Below are positions 18,608 through 25,413 of a stretch of 64,000 nt of DNA, one piece after another. This DNA comes from Tistlia sp040905785 (GTDB taxonomy: Bacteria > Pseudomonadota > Alphaproteobacteria > Kiloniellales > DSM-21159), in the NCBI RefSeq assembly GCF_040905785.1, contig NZ_JBBDQW010000002.1, positions 1-64,000 of the forward strand, read 5' to 3'. The notes beneath the pieces were generated by a model. That model saw only the letters and a list, made by a program, of their open reading frames with translations, searched no databases and was not told the origin of the DNA. The translations under genes and the position numbers were made by a program. Each line of letters starts with the position of its first letter. The stretch's first letter is position 1.

Positions 18608-19339
18608 ATGTCCGTCCAGAGCCCGGCTCCCCGCCATCTCACCTTCGAAGGCCGAGAGGTGCCGCTCGAGCTGCGCGTCTCGAGCCGCGCCCGCCGGCTG
18701 TCGCTGCGCCTCGACCCCGGCCGCGGCGGGCTGGTGCTGACCCTGCCCGAGGGCCTGCCGGTCGAGCGCGGGCTGGACTTCATCGACCGCCAGAGCGGCT
18801 GGATCGCCGGACGCCTCGCCCAGCTGCCGCCGCACGTGCCCTTCGCCGAGGGCGGCCTCGTCCCGATCCTCGGCGTCGAGCACCAGATCCGCCACGCCCC
18901 CTGGGCGCGCGGCGCGGTCTGGCCCGACAGCGGCCTGCTGTGGGTCGCCGGCGCCGCCGAGCATCTGTCGCGACGAGTCACCGACTATCTCAAGGCCGAG
19001 GCGCGCCGGCAGGTCGCGCGCCGGTCCCGGGAGAAGGCCGCGCTGCTGCCGCGCCTCGCCCCCGGCAGCCGGATCCGGCCGCTGGGCCGGATCGCGGTGC
19101 GCGAGACAAGCAGCCGCTGGGGCAGCTGCACGGCGCGCGGCGACCTCTCCTACTGCTGGCGCCTGGTGCTGGCGCCGGAGGCGGTGCTCGACTACGTCGT
19201 CGCCCACGAGGTCGCCCACCTGGTCCATCTCGACCACTCGCCGGCCTTTTGGCGGCTCTGCGACCGGCTCGCCGACCAGTGCCAGGACTCGCGCGCCTGG
19301 CTGCGCCGCCACGGCGCCCGCCTGCAGCGATACGGGTAA
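18608..19339 (+). CDS. YgjP-type zinc metallopeptidase (DUF45)
   Basis: 243 residues. The zincin motif HEVAHLVHLDHS (around residue 200) gives two His ligands, a catalytic Glu and the third ligand in the DHS segment. TSSRWGSCTARGDLSYCWRL just before it is the DUF45/M48-like family signature. The N-terminal domain (SSRARRLSLRLDP) also fits. The cellular substrate of the family is unknown. No signal peptide, so it is probably cytosolic. Confidence 0.88.
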   Translation: MSVQSPAPRHLTFEGREVPLELRVSSRARRLSLRLDPGRGGLVLTLPEGLPVERGLDFIDRQSGWIAGRLAQLPPHVPFAEGGLVPILGVEHQIRHAPWARGAVWPDSGLLWVAGAAEHLSRRVTDYLKAEARRQVARRSREKAALLPRLAPGSRIRPLGRIAVRETSSRWGSCTARGDLSYCWRLVLAPEAVLDYVVAHEVAHLVHLDHSPAFWRLCDRLADQCQDSRAWLRRHGARLQRYG

Positions 19340-19348
19340 CCAGAAAAA

Positions 19349-19389
19349 TTGTAATACAACCGCACTTTCTACGCTCTGCAACCTATACT
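19349..19389 (+). promoter_or_regulatory. AT-rich control region before the PAS_5 gene
   Basis: The palindrome TTGTAATACAA (19349-19359) and a -10-like TATACT (19384-19389) sit in a short AT-rich island in otherwise GC-rich DNA, 41 bases before the GTG start. The palindrome overlaps the usual -35 zone, consistent with an operator or activator site, but no clear -35 is seen. Confidence 0.35.
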
Positions 19390-19429
19390 CCTCTCGTCGG
19401 CAGAAATGCCATTTCCCGGAGAGTTAAAG

Positions 19430-19939
19430 GTGAATTTGTCGATCGCAACGGCCCAACGCGAGCGCGGCTCCTGCTACGAGGAGCTCCCCATTAACCAGAT
19501 TTCTGATTATCCCCTGCTCGATGCCTGCTATCGGCTGTGGCGCGACGGCTGCAACGGCAAGCAGGTGCCGGCCCGGCTCGATCCGGTCGAGCTGCCGCGG
19601 CAGATCCTGCCGACGGTCTTCCTGCTCGACCTGGAGCGCTCGCCGACTCGGCTCCGCATCCGTCTTGCCGGGACTGCGATCTGCGAACGGCACGGACGCG
19701 AGCTGCGCGGCCTGACGCCCGAGGAGTTCTTCGATCCCGAGGACGCCCGGCGCGTCACCGAGGTCGCCCTGGACGCGGCCTCGACCCGCCGGCCAAGCCT
19801 GGCGCGGCGCTCCTTCGTGACCATGGACGACCGGCTCTGGACCTACACGCGCCTGATGCTGCCGCTGGCGCGCGGCGGCGGCGCGGTCGACAGCTTCTTC
19901 AAGGCCGCCGATCCCGCATCGATGCAGCGGATCGTCTGA
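19430..19939 (+). CDS. PAS_5-family sensor-like protein
   Basis: 169 residues. It matches the stand-alone PAS_5 family (PF07310) of alphaproteobacteria: ARLDPVELPRQILPTVFLLD, then RIRLAGTAICERHG, ELRGLTPEEFF, and a DSFFKAADP end. These proteins carry a single PAS fold with no output domain, and their ligand is unknown. The GTG at 19430 is preferred because GGAGAG lies 6 bases upstream; an ATG at 19406 lacks this. A close paralogue follows directly, so this is a tandem duplication. Confidence 0.75.
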   Translation: MNLSIATAQRERGSCYEELPINQISDYPLLDACYRLWRDGCNGKQVPARLDPVELPRQILPTVFLLDLERSPTRLRIRLAGTAICERHGRELRGLTPEEFFDPEDARRVTEVALDAASTRRPSLARRSFVTMDDRLWTYTRLMLPLARGGGAVDSFFKAADPASMQRIV

Positions 19940-20029
19940 GGCGCGCGGTCACCCCGGCGGCTCACGGCTTCTCAACCTGCCGGTGCCAGCTTGCCGGCAG
20001 GAGATGGAAGGGATGCCTTGGAAACCTGT

Positions 20030-20524
20030 ATGGCGAACCGCTGGAGCCGACCACGCCACGAAGAGTTGCCGCTCCACGCCCTGAGCGACTTCCCGATTCT
20101 GGAGGCCTGCCACCGGACCTGGCGCGACTCGGCCGTGGGCGACGCGCTGCCGTCGCGGGTCGACCCGCTCGACCTGCCGCGCGAGGGGCTGCCGACAGTG
20201 ATGATGCTCGACCTGGAGCCGGCACCGGCCCTGCTGCGCGTGCGCCTGGCCGGCACCGAGGTCTGCGCCAAGCACGGCGGCGAACTCAAGGGCAAGACGA
20301 CCGACGACTTCTTCGAGCCCGAGGACGCCGCCCTGGTCGTCGAGGCGGCCCTGGCGGTGGCGCAAAGCCAGCGGCCCAGCCTGGCGCGGCGCTCCTATGT
20401 TTCGATCAACGGCCGGGTCTAGCGATACGTGCGCCTGATCATGCCCCTGTCTCGTAACGGCGAAACGGTCGATTCCTTCTTCAAGGTCGCGGATCCCCGC
20501 ACCTTCGGCCGCCTGGAGGAATGA
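20030..20524 (+). pseudogene. PAS_5 paralogue interrupted by an amber codon
   Basis: Homologous along its length to the preceding gene (HEELPLHALSDFPILEACHR versus YEELPINQISDYPLLDACYR). The frame stops at TAG (20420-20422), but reading straight through restores RYVRLIMPLSRNGETVDSFF and the family end at TGA 20522-20524. The aligned position in the intact paralogue is TGG (Trp, in RLWTYTRLMLPL), so one G-to-A change explains the break. Everything downstream is still in frame and conserved, so the lesion is very recent, a sequencing error, or a suppressed stop. Unbroken it would be 164 residues. Confidence 0.85.
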
Positions 20525-20535
20525 GCCGGGCCGGC

Positions 20536-20610
20536 CCTGCGCAGGTCCGTCCTGTGCAGGTCCGTCCTGTGCAGGCCCGCCCTGTGCAGGCCCGCCCTGT
20601 GCTGACCGGC
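20536..20610. repeat. 15-bp tandem repeat, about five copies
   Basis: The unit CCTGTGCAGGYCCGY starts at 20536, 20551, 20566, 20581 and (degenerate) 20596, with a sixth remnant to about 20625. It fills the gap between the broken PAS_5 gene and regB. Each unit contains a self-complementary TGCA core flanked by CC/GG, so adjacent units can form alternative hairpins. Confidence 0.9.
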
Positions 20611-20697
20611 GCTGTGCCGCGCCGCGCCTTGCCCTAGAGTGGCGCCACGCGGGCCTCGTCGAAAGACCCGCCGACAGCCAGCCCGGACGGCGCAGCC

Positions 20698-22152
20698 ATG
20701 ACCGACCGCAAGACCTCCGCGCCGCCGGGAGCGGCTCCCCTGGTGCGCCGCTTCCTGCCGATCCGCCCGGCCCTGCCGGCCGGCCACGTCCGCTTGCGCA
20801 CCCTGATCTTCATCCGCTGGGTCGCGATCGTCGGGCAGCTGGCCGCGCTGGTCGTCGTGACCGGCCTCCTGAAGTTCGAACTGCCGGTGGTCGCGGCCGC
20901 GGCCGTGATCGGGGTGGCGGCGCTGGTCAATCTCTCGGTGGCGCTGCTGCAGCGCGGCACCGTCTGGCTGCGCGACCCGGCGGCGACGGCCTCGCTCGGC
21001 TTCGACCTGATCCAGCTGCTGGCGCTGCTGGCGCTCACCGGCGGCCTGCACAACCCCTTCGCGATCCTGATCCTGGCGCCGGTCGTGGTGTCGGCGGCGA
21101 CCCTGTCGCGGCGCAGCACCCTGCTGCTGTCGGCCCTCGCCATCGCCGGCATCACGCTGCTCGGGCTCTGGCACCTGCCGCTGCCCTGGGCCGGCAGCGA
21201 CCTCGCGCTGCCGCCGCTCTACCTCGCCGGCGTGTGGGCGGCGCTGGTGCTCGCCGTCGCCTTCACCGCCGCCTACGTGTCCTCGCTCGCCAGCGAGTCG
21301 CGCCGCATGGCCGACGCCCTGGCGGCGACCCAGCTGGCCCTGGAGCGCGAGCAGCGCCTGGCGGCGCTCGGCGGCCTGGCCGCCGCCGCCGCCCACGAGC
21401 TCGGCAGCCCGCTGGCGACCATTGCCGTCGTGGTCCGCGAGCTCGAGCGCGAGCTGTCCCCGGGCCTTGCCGAGGACAGCCCGGTGCGCCAGGACCTCGA
21501 CCTGCTGCGCGGCGAAGCCGAGCGCTGCCGGCAGATCCTGGCCCAGCTCGGCGAGCGGCCGGAGGGCATGCCGGCCGGCCGGGCGCAGGGCCGTGTCGGG
21601 GGCGGCCTCGGCGGCGACCCGGAAGGCGATCCCGCCGGCGCCGAGGACACGCCGTTTCACAGGCTGCCGCTGGCCGGGCTGGTCGAGGCCGCGGCGCTGC
21701 CCTTCGAGAGCGAGGGCAAGGCGCTGGAGATCACCTACGCTGCCGGCCTCAAGCCGGCCGAGCAGCCGACCGTGGTGCGCCGTGCCGACCTCGTCCACGG
21801 GCTCGGCAGCCTGCTTCAGAACGCCCTGCAGTTCGCCCGCAGCAGGGTCGAGGTCGAGCTGGCCTGGGACCGGGAGACGATCCGCGTCGCGATTCGCGAC
21901 GACGGACCCGGCTTCGCGCCGCAGATCCTCAGCGACCTCGGCGACCCCTATGTCTCGACCGGCCGCAACGACGTGCGCGGCGGCGGCCGGCGCGACCAGA
22001 CGCACATGGGCCTCGGCGTCTTCATCGCGCAGACGCTGCTGGCGCGCACCGGCGCGGCCCTGGCCTTCGGCAACCGCCCGGGTGGCGGCGCCGAGGTTGT
22101 CATTTCCTGGCAGAGCGACCATCTGGTGGCCAGCAAGGCAGGCCGAAGATGA
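20698..22152 (+). CDS. regB: RegB/ActS-type redox sensor histidine kinase
   Basis: 484 residues. Six N-terminal hydrophobic segments (about 35-205) include the quinone-binding GGLHNPF motif at about residues 115-121. The H box AAAAHELGSPLAT places the phospho-His at 233; Cys277 in RCRQILAQLG is the equivalent of the redox-active cysteine known in RegB. HATPase motifs NALQFA, DDGPGF and GLGVFIA follow. A Gly/Asp-rich insert lies between the H box and the ATPase domain. The kinase responds to respiratory redox state and controls carbon, nitrogen and energy genes. The stop overlaps the regA start (ATGA). Confidence 0.93.
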   Translation: MTDRKTSAPPGAAPLVRRFLPIRPALPAGHVRLRTLIFIRWVAIVGQLAALVVVTGLLKFELPVVAAAAVIGVAALVNLSVALLQRGTVWLRDPAATASLGFDLIQLLALLALTGGLHNPFAILILAPVVVSAATLSRRSTLLLSALAIAGITLLGLWHLPLPWAGSDLALPPLYLAGVWAALVLAVAFTAAYVSSLASESRRMADALAATQLALEREQRLAALGGLAAAAAHELGSPLATIAVVVRELERELSPGLAEDSPVRQDLDLLRGEAERCRQILAQLGERPEGMPAGRAQGRVGGGLGGDPEGDPAGAEDTPFHRLPLAGLVEAAALPFESEGKALEITYAAGLKPAEQPTVVRRADLVHGLGSLLQNALQFARSRVEVELAWDRETIRVAIRDDGPGFAPQILSDLGDPYVSTGRNDVRGGGRRDQTHMGLGVFIAQTLLARTGAALAFGNRPGGGAEVVISWQSDHLVASKAGRR

Positions 22153-22718
22153 CGACTCTGACGATGGAAACCCCGACCGGCGTCACCCCCCAGGATGAGC
22201 GGCGCCTGCTCATCGTCGACGACGACGAGCGCTTCTGCTCGCGCCTCGCGCGGGCCATGGAGCAGCGCGGCTTCGCCGTGGAGCAGGCGAACTCCGTCGC
22301 CGACGCGCTGGCGGCAGCGCGGCGCGACCCGCCCGAGTTCGCCGTCGTCGACCTCCGGCTGCAGGACGGCAGCGGCCTCGAGGTCGTCCAGGCTCTGCGC
22401 GAGGCCGACGAGAACACCCGCATCGTCATCCTGACCGGCTACGGCAACATCGCCACCGCCGTCGCGGCGGTGAAGGTCGGCGCCACCGACTACCTCCCGA
22501 AGCCGGCCGACGCCGACCAGATCGCCGCCGCCCTGACCGCCGACGGCGACCTGCCGCCGCCGCCAGAGCATCCGATGTCGGCCGACCGGGTGCGCTGGGA
22601 GCACATCCAGCGGGTCTACGAGCAGTGCGAGCGCAATGTCTCGGAGACGGCGCGCCGCCTGCGCATGCATCGCCGGACCCTGCAGCGCATCCTGGCCAAG
22701 TACGCCCCCCGCGACTGA
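22149..22718 (+). CDS. regA: RegA/ActR-type response regulator
   Basis: 189 residues. The receiver has the acidic pocket VDDDERF, phospho-Asp68 in FAVVDLRLQDGSG and KPAD. A Pro-rich linker (DLPPPPEHPMSADRVRWEHI) leads to the Fis-type helix-turn-helix NVSETARRLRMHRRTLQR, nearly invariant in RegA/PrrA/ActR. It overlaps regB by 4 bases. The cognate kinase is RegB. Confidence 0.95.
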   Translation: MTTLTMETPTGVTPQDERRLLIVDDDERFCSRLARAMEQRGFAVEQANSVADALAAARRDPPEFAVVDLRLQDGSGLEVVQALREADENTRIVILTGYGNIATAVAAVKVGATDYLPKPADADQIAAALTADGDLPPPPEHPMSADRVRWEHIQRVYEQCERNVSETARRLRMHRRTLQRILAKYAPRD

Positions 22719-22804
22719 GCGCCCCCGACTCGACTGAACGCCGCCGACTCGAGGGCGAGCGCCCGGCTGGACCCGGCGGGCGCTTGCGGCATACTGCGGC
22801 GACC

Positions 22805-23710
22805 ATGACCGCCCTTCCCACCCAGCCCTGCGCGCGCTACCGCCTCTCGACGGATCCCGGCCCGTCCGGCGCCGGCTGCGCCCTGTCGGCGGCCCTGCCC
22901 GCCGCCGTCGCCGAGGCGCTCGCTGTCTGCCTGCCCGGCTGGCGCGTCTGCGCCGAGGACGAGGTTCCCGCCAGGCCGGCGATCCAGGTCGAGGCCGCCG
23001 GCCCTGGCTACCTCGTCCGCCACGTCCTGCTGCCCGGCGGCTGTTTCGAGGCCGCGACGCCGCCCGAGGCGGCCAATGCCGTGGCCGGGGCGGCGACCGG
23101 CGCCTGGATCGCCGCCCGCAGGGACTGGGTCCAGCTGCACGCCGCCGCCGTCGAGCTCGGCGGGCGCCTGACCCTGCTGCTGGGCGCCAGCGGCGCCGGC
23201 AAGTCGACTCTCGCCCTGGAGTGCGCCGCCGCCGGCCACCGGCTGTTCGGCGACGACCGCCTGGCCCTCGAGCTGCCGGAGGCCGGCGCCTCGAGCGGTC
23301 GCGTCCAGGGCATCGCGCTGGGCGTCGGCGCCAAGCTGCGCCGGCCGCTGCCGGCCGGCACGTCGCCGGCTCTGCGCCGCCTTGCCGTCGACTGCGCCGT
23401 CGGCGGCACCGGCGCGGTCGATTTCCTGACTCTGCCCGAGGCGAGCCTGGCGCGGCCCGGTGCGCGGGCGCCGGTGGAGCGTTTGGTGCTGCTCACGCGG
23501 AGCCCGGACGCCCGCCCGGCCCTGACGGGGCTCGAGCCCGCGGCGGCGCTGCGCGCGCTGCTGCCCAACGCGCTGGCGCCGCATCTCGGGCCCGGCGCGC
23601 TGCTCGCCTGGAGCCAGGCGCTGGTCGCGCGCCTGCCGTGCCGTCGGCTCGGCTACCGCGAGGCCGCCGAGGCGCGCGACCTGCTGGAGGCGGCACCGTG
23701 CTTGCCCTGA
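22805..23710 (+). CDS. HprK-related kinase A
   Basis: 301 residues. Only the central region matches HPr kinase: P-loop GASGAGKST at 127-135 and the GDDRLALEL acidic motif about 20 residues later, preceded by WVQLHAAAVELGG, a typical lead-in of this family. The rest is unlike true HPr kinases. The gene overlaps a PqqD-like gene by 13 bases, the pairing described for the family named HprK-related kinase A in the HPr-rel-A system. The substrate is unknown; a true HPr exists 15 kb away but with its own HprK. It lies 86 bases downstream of regA in the same direction, so redox control is conceivable. Confidence 0.82.
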   Translation: MTALPTQPCARYRLSTDPGPSGAGCALSAALPAAVAEALAVCLPGWRVCAEDEVPARPAIQVEAAGPGYLVRHVLLPGGCFEAATPPEAANAVAGAATGAWIAARRDWVQLHAAAVELGGRLTLLLGASGAGKSTLALECAAAGHRLFGDDRLALELPEAGASSGRVQGIALGVGAKLRRPLPAGTSPALRRLAVDCAVGGTGAVDFLTLPEASLARPGARAPVERLVLLTRSPDARPALTGLEPAAALRALLPNALAPHLGPGALLAWSQALVARLPCRRLGYREAAEARDLLEAAPCLP

Positions 23711-23964
23711 AGCGCAACCCCGCCGTGACCACGACCGAGATCGAGGGCGAGTTCTTCCTGGTCGAGCCGGACAGCGGCGAGATCTTCTACCTCGACGCCG
23801 TCACCAGCGGCGTCTGGCGCCTGGTCGAGACGCCCTGCGGCGAGCCGGAGATCCTCGAGACGCTGTCGGCGGCCTTTCCCGACGCGCCGGCCGACCAGCT
23901 GCGCGGCGACGTCGCCCGCCTGCTGGAGCAGTTGCGCCGCGCGCGTCTGATCCTGCCGGCCTAG
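23698..23964 (+). CDS. PqqD-like small protein (HPr-rel-A type)
   Basis: 88 residues from the GTG at 23698. The pattern EIEGEFFLVEPDSGEIFYLD, SGVWRLVETP, then an LLEQLRRARLI helix is that of PqqD-family folds, which act as RiPP recognition elements or peptide chaperones. In PQQ and many RiPP pathways such domains present a precursor peptide to a modifying enzyme; here the partner is a kinase-like protein. No short precursor gene with a clear leader is visible next to it. The stop is 13 bases from the convergent HlyD gene. Confidence 0.75.
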   Translation: MLALKRNPAVTTTEIEGEFFLVEPDSGEIFYLDAVTSGVWRLVETPCGEPEILETLSAAFPDAPADQLRGDVARLLEQLRRARLILPA

Positions 23965-23977
23965 TCTGGCCCGTTTC

Positions 23978-25411
23978 CTAGCGCTCGCGGAAGGCCTCGG
24001 CGGCGGTCTCGCGCAGCCGGTCGGTCAGGTAGGCCAGGATCGTGCGCTCGCCGATGCGGAAGTCGACCTGGGCCTGCATGCCCGGCAGCACCCGCAGGGG
24101 CCGGCCGTCGGGTCCGGTCAGGGAGGTCGAATCGGTGCGCACCTCGACCTCGTAGAAGCGCTGGCCGCTCGCTTCCTCCGCGACGGCGTCGGCGGCGATC
24201 CGCTCGACCCGGCCCTTCAGCGTGCCGTAGCGGATGAAGTTGAAGGTCTCGACCTTGACCTCGGCCGGCATGCCGGCCTCGAGGTGGCCGATGTCGGCGT
24301 TGCGCACCCGGGTCTCGACGACCAGCGTGTCGCCGACCGGCACCACCGTCATCATCGGCTGGTTGGCGCCGACCGACTGCCCGGCGCTGGTCACCGCGAG
24401 ATCCTGGACGACGCCGTCGACGGGCGCGCGCAGCACCAGGTTGCGCAGTGCCGTGCTTTGCTGGGCGACGCGGGTGCGCGCCCTCTCGCGCTCGCCGAGG
24501 GTCGCGGCCAGCTCGTCGAGCACCTGGCTCTGCCAGTCGCGCCGCTGCGAATCGAGGGTGCTCTCGGCCTCCTTGAGGGCGGCGCGGGCGGAGGCCAGCT
24601 CGCTTTCCGCCTGGGCCAGATCGCCGGCCGCCTCGACGACCTGGCGCTGCACGGATTGGTAGCGGATCGCCGGGAAGTAGCCCTTCTCGACCAGGGTCGC
24701 GATCGAGGCGGCCTGGTCGCGCAGGATCGCCAGGCTCTCGGTCAGCGGCGCGATGCGGTTCTGCTGCCCGCGCACCGCCTGCTCGCGCTGGGCGACGACC
24801 TCGCGCGCCGTGGCCAGCCGTGATTCCAGGGCGTTGCTCCGGGCGTTGTAGAGGTTGATCTGGGCCTCGACCGCCTCGGGCCGGCCCTCGACCAGCTCCG
24901 GCGGGAACTGCAGCTCGCTCTCCGTCGCCTCGGCCTCGAGCCGCAGGGTGCGGGCTTCCAGCGTGTCGACCTCGGCCTGGAGCTGGCCGACCTCGCGCTC
25001 GGTCAGCTCGGGGTCGAGCTCGATCAGCGGCGCACCCTGATTCACGAGGTCGCCGTCGCGGACATGGAGCCGGGTGACCCGGCCCCCGACCGGATGGTTG
25101 ATCACCTTGACCTCGCCGGACGGCCGGACGACGCCCTGACCGGTCGCGACCTGATCGACCTCGGCGACCGAGATGTAGACCAGGAACAGCAGCACCAGTC
25201 CCGAGAGCAGGAACAGCAGCAGCCGGGCGACCGGCGAGTGCTCCCGCTCGACCAGAGCCTGGGCGTCGGGCAGGAAGTCGACGTAGCGCGCCCGCAGGTC
25301 CTTTTCGCTCCACAGTGTCGGCAGGCGCCGGCCGGCCTGCGGCACCACCGCCTGGCCGGGGCGCCGGGCCGGCAGTCCGAAGCTCGGCTCCTTGCGATCG
25401 GGATCGCTCAC
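23978..25411 (-). CDS. HlyD-type membrane fusion protein of a type I secretion system
   Basis: 477 residues, GTG start, 2 bases after the exporter stop. A cytoplasmic N-terminus (1 to ~62) precedes one TM helix (ARLLLFLLSGLVLLFLVYI), a lipoyl-like half (GQGVVRPSGEVKVINHPVGG), a long coiled coil (about 140-330, rich in Glu/Ala/Arg heptads) and the second lipoyl/beta-barrel part with LVLRAPVDGVVQDL. It links the ABC exporter to an outer-membrane TolC-like channel, which is not encoded in the window. Confidence 0.92.
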   Translation of the reverse strand: MSDPDRKEPSFGLPARRPGQAVVPQAGRRLPTLWSEKDLRARYVDFLPDAQALVEREHSPVARLLLFLLSGLVLLFLVYISVAEVDQVATGQGVVRPSGEVKVINHPVGGRVTRLHVRDGDLVNQGAPLIELDPELTEREVGQLQAEVDTLEARTLRLEAEATESELQFPPELVEGRPEAVEAQINLYNARSNALESRLATAREVVAQREQAVRGQQNRIAPLTESLAILRDQAASIATLVEKGYFPAIRYQSVQRQVVEAAGDLAQAESELASARAALKEAESTLDSQRRDWQSQVLDELAATLGERERARTRVAQQSTALRNLVLRAPVDGVVQDLAVTSAGQSVGANQPMMTVVPVGDTLVVETRVRNADIGHLEAGMPAEVKVETFNFIRYGTLKGRVERIAADAVAEEASGQRFYEVEVRTDSTSLTGPDGRPLRVLPGMQAQVDFRIGERTILAYLTDRLRETAAEAFRER

Positions 25412-25413
25412 CG

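Noticed and set aside
20030..20034. Resemblance of the PAS_5 paralogue start to the palindrome arm near 14.1 kb
   Set aside because: The similarity is limited to a few bases at protein level and the region is explained by the coding sequence.
20419..22122. Long minus-strand frame opposite regB
   Set aside because: Composition typical of an antisense shadow; regB on the plus strand has all kinase motifs.
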